Assembly (NCBI GenBank): GCA_914767715.1
Contig: OU612066.1
Coordinates: forward strand, 36,802,283-36,866,282
Length of the DNA stretch: 64,000 bases
Direction of reading: 5' to 3'
Source: Membranipora membranacea
Taxonomy: Eukaryota > Bryozoa > Gymnolaemata > Cheilostomatida > Membraniporidae
A program made the position numbers and the translations under genes. This document shows, piece after piece, positions 62,201 to 64,000 of this stretch. The number at the start of each line of letters is the position of its first letter. Within the stretch, counting starts at the first letter, position 1. The notes beneath the pieces were generated by a model that saw only the letters and a program-made list of their open reading frames with translations, did not search any database and had not been told where the DNA came from.

Positions 62201-63654
62201 GTTGTAGCCAATTAACAGATCAATTCTATCGTCACATGCAGGTTTGAGGATAAGATTCACATCATGAAGTTAACTACACTAGATCATAGCTTAATAATTG
62301 GCTTGCAGGTGACTAACCTTTCTGGTGAGTATACCAAACTCAGTACGACATGAAAAGCAGTTGTCTCCATCCTTCCACTCTGGTGGTCCGTCCATCGAGA
62401 AATTAGCATCTACCTCCCTCAGAACAGGGAATGATACACCTACAACATTATAATGTATACAAGTAAAAAGGAGCAGCTGTGTGAATCTACAGTTCCGGTG
62501 AAGATAAATGACACAGCTGGGAAATTAAAATTTGTATCACCATTTCAATATTATCTATCGAGGCATGGTGTCTACAAAATTACAATCAATACCTAGATTT
62601 TTATGTAACAGTGTGAATGAATGTATCTGCACCCAGTTCATTTGGTCAGATGGGCGCCATTTCAAATATATGCTTCACAATTCCAAGTAATTTTTTAGCT
62701 CATTGTTTAAGCGGGGTTTTCCCGGTTTCAAGAGACATCAGTATGGCTTAGAAGTAACAGAACCTATTTGCAAAAATCAATTTACTTTGTTTATGACAAT
62801 AGTCACAAACAGAGCAGTTATTGATCTTAACACCAGGAAGTCTTAGAGGGCAAGCCCTGAGTTTCCATACAGCATACTGACAGGTTAAACATGATGTGTG
62901 CATACTATCCCAGCAAATCCATTTATGGTTTAATGAGGTTGACCTGAGTCAGTGGCAAGATGATAATCACTCAAAAATTCATGTTTTGTAGATATTGATA
63001 TAGAGATGGAGACCTACCCTCATTTTTGAGTGAGTTGTACACCTCACCCACAGCTCTATAATCACTGTTATCTTTGAATGCGTGAGACCAGCATTGGATC
63101 AACTCTAGTATCTTCTCTCTCACACTGTCAAGCTTCAGCTGTGTTAGTAATATACATAAGCATAGAGTGGCTGTGTATGTAATACACAATGGACTTATAC
63201 TGAAACGTAAACCAAGCTGTAGTATCCAAACACTAAGTATCAAGATGTAATAATTGGATCTCGTAAAAGGGTTAAACTATAGAGCTAACTTCCCTTATGA
63301 TTATATTCCCCACTGTCAATTGAGGGGTATGTTTTGGAGCTCTCAAAGCTTGGACCTCATTAATGAGTTTGGACTTAGTTAACTTACAGACACTCGTGTT
63401 TTGCTTGAGGTTCCTGTAAAGGTTTTACATGGAAGGAGCAACTTTAACTATCACAATAAGCTAAAGTATTATTCTAAAGTAGGGACCTGTGTGCCAGCAA
63501 TCTACACAGCAGATAGGCCTAAGAGCCATTTATCAGAGTCAGATCAGTTAGGTTATCTTACCTTAGATTGATTCTTCATGAACTCCATGAATGATGCGTT
63601 GGCCACTTCTGCGTGTATCTTTGGGCCACAATTCTTCACCACTGATTCTAGAAT
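55945..63654 (-). CDS. HGS: HGS/Hrs, ESCRT-0 subunit (5' end outside window)
   Basis: Fifteen exons read by eye: 63,562-63,654; 63,018-63,138; 62,318-62,439; 61,788-61,915; 61,225-61,361; 60,906-61,060; 60,513-60,659; 60,082-60,210; 59,510-59,759; 59,071-59,243; 58,658-58,789; 58,164-58,296; 57,736-57,921; 56,583-56,741; 55,945-56,219 (2,340 bases, 779 aa). Order in the chain: end of VHS ([17 protein letters not shown]), FYVE finger, UIM ([14 protein letters not shown]), a [10 protein letters not shown] segment, PSAP, the Hrs helical core, a coiled coil, a Pro/Gln/Gly/Tyr tail and a terminal LISFD clathrin box. Hrs sits on early endosomes through PI3P, binds ubiquitinated cargo and recruits TSG101. 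About 65 N-terminal residues lie beyond 64,000. Confidence 0.93.
59510..59759 (-). CDS. HGS: HGS helical core exon
   Basis: Encodes the GAT-like Hrs core ([19 protein letters not shown], then [15 protein letters not shown] and [16 protein letters not shown]), the helical region by which Hrs pairs with STAM in ESCRT-0. A PPPAY motif near the start of the exon is a possible WW-domain ligand; that is inference. Confidence 0.88.
60082..60210 (-). CDS. HGS: HGS exon with PSAP late-domain motif
   Basis: A Ser/Pro/Thr-rich, probably unstructured exon containing [13 protein letters not shown] is the motif by which Hrs binds the UEV domain of TSG101 and recruits ESCRT-I. Its position, between the UIM and the helical core, is as in other animals. 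Confidence 0.85.
60906..61060 (-). CDS. HGS: HGS exon with ubiquitin-interacting motif
   Basis: [20 protein letters not shown] fits the UIM consensus: an acidic run, then a helix with LALA and a Ser after it. The helix has hydrophobic residues on both faces, as in the double-sided UIM of Hrs. The donor is either at 60,904-60,905 or three bases earlier in the transcript (60,907-60,908); both keep frame. Confidence 0.88.
61788..62439 (-). CDS. HGS: HGS FYVE zinc-finger exons
   Basis: Two exons (62,318-62,439 and 61,788-61,915) encode the FYVE domain. [12 protein letters not shown] supplies the W..D motif and the first Cys pair, TRK|HHCRACG the basic PI3P-binding motif (split by the intron), and VRVCDSC the last pair. 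All eight zinc ligands are present. Confidence 0.93.
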
Positions 63655-64000
63655 CTGAAATTGAACAGAGAATTCATGCATTCTGGCACTGTTATACTAA
63701 ATGATAGGTCATTTTGATAGCTCTTATTGTCTTAGTCCCGTAACATCTGCCCACATTTATTGCTGCCTTTTTTGTTGAAGAGACAAAGAATTCATTTTTT
63801 ATTACATGAACTAAATGCATAAGCCCATAATTCACATCTGGTATAACTGGCTTTGATTAAATGGTGTGAACAACAAAAACTGAAGGGCAACCTCTCCAGT
63901 AATAATAAGTGAATTTTATCCAGAAAGTAAGTGATCTACATTGGTCGTTGTATTTTCTTCAAACATTCATTAAATAACTGGTCACTTTTGTTTCTTTACC
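63655..64000. other. HGS: HGS intron, upstream exon not in window
   Basis: Lies 5' of the first visible VHS exon. I find no exon encoding the earlier VHS helices here, so they must be beyond the window. Confidence 0.6.

Noticed and set aside
1-64000. CRISPR array, operon or bacterial-type system
   Set aside because: The window is intron-bearing animal DNA; no array of short direct repeats with spacers was seen.

Overview
This window is animal nuclear DNA, AT-rich and intron-dense, with GT-AG introns of about 100 to 2000 bases and many transposon remnants. The genes are metazoan, and the repeat load and compact introns suggest an invertebrate. I cannot name the phylum. All exon models were read by eye from splice sites and reading phase, and each multi-exon model was checked for a total length divisible by three.

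Layout: 1-10,900 is repeat-rich. It holds a MITE, the exons of one unrecognised minus-strand gene (about 1,782-3,426), a tRNA-derived SINE, a 4-copy satellite (4,871-5,972) and a large inverted-repeat element (5,978-6,883). 10,907-14,560 (minus) is a decayed Ty3/gypsy-type LTR retrotransposon: protease, RT, RNase H and integrase, plus an SGNH-hydrolase-like ORF after pol. 14,560-28,800 contains a small secreted Asn/Gly-rich, Cys-rich protein gene (18,668-19,656, plus) with two decayed relatives (23,945-24,398 and 26,659-26,745). The same stretch has two LINE remnants, a U2-snRNA-like sequence, a palindromic element and a non-autonomous hAT element with an intact 8-bp target duplication.

28,893-64,000 is the genic half. 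A 20-exon QRICH2/C16orf96-like gene (DUF4795 family; sperm flagellum protein in mammals) runs on the minus strand from 48,389 to 33,300 and is predicted to encode 1,396 aa. Directly downstream (31,047-28,893) lie five more exons that duplicate its C-terminal module with the same intron phases; they are either an alternative 3' end or a headless paralogue. Divergently from it, at 50,152-54,932 (plus), is a 6-exon MCRIP (FAM195) gene of 156 aa. Convergent with that is HGS/Hrs (minus, 63,654-55,945; 779 aa in the window, 5' end outside): VHS, FYVE, UIM, PSAP, the Hrs helical core, a Pro/Gln-rich tail and a terminal LISFD clathrin box, an ESCRT-0 subunit.

The three recognised genes do not form a pathway, but all have human counterparts on 17q25 (QRICH2, MCRIP1, HGS), and C16orf96 and MCRIP2 lie on 16p13.3. 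This looks like ancient linkage kept across animals.
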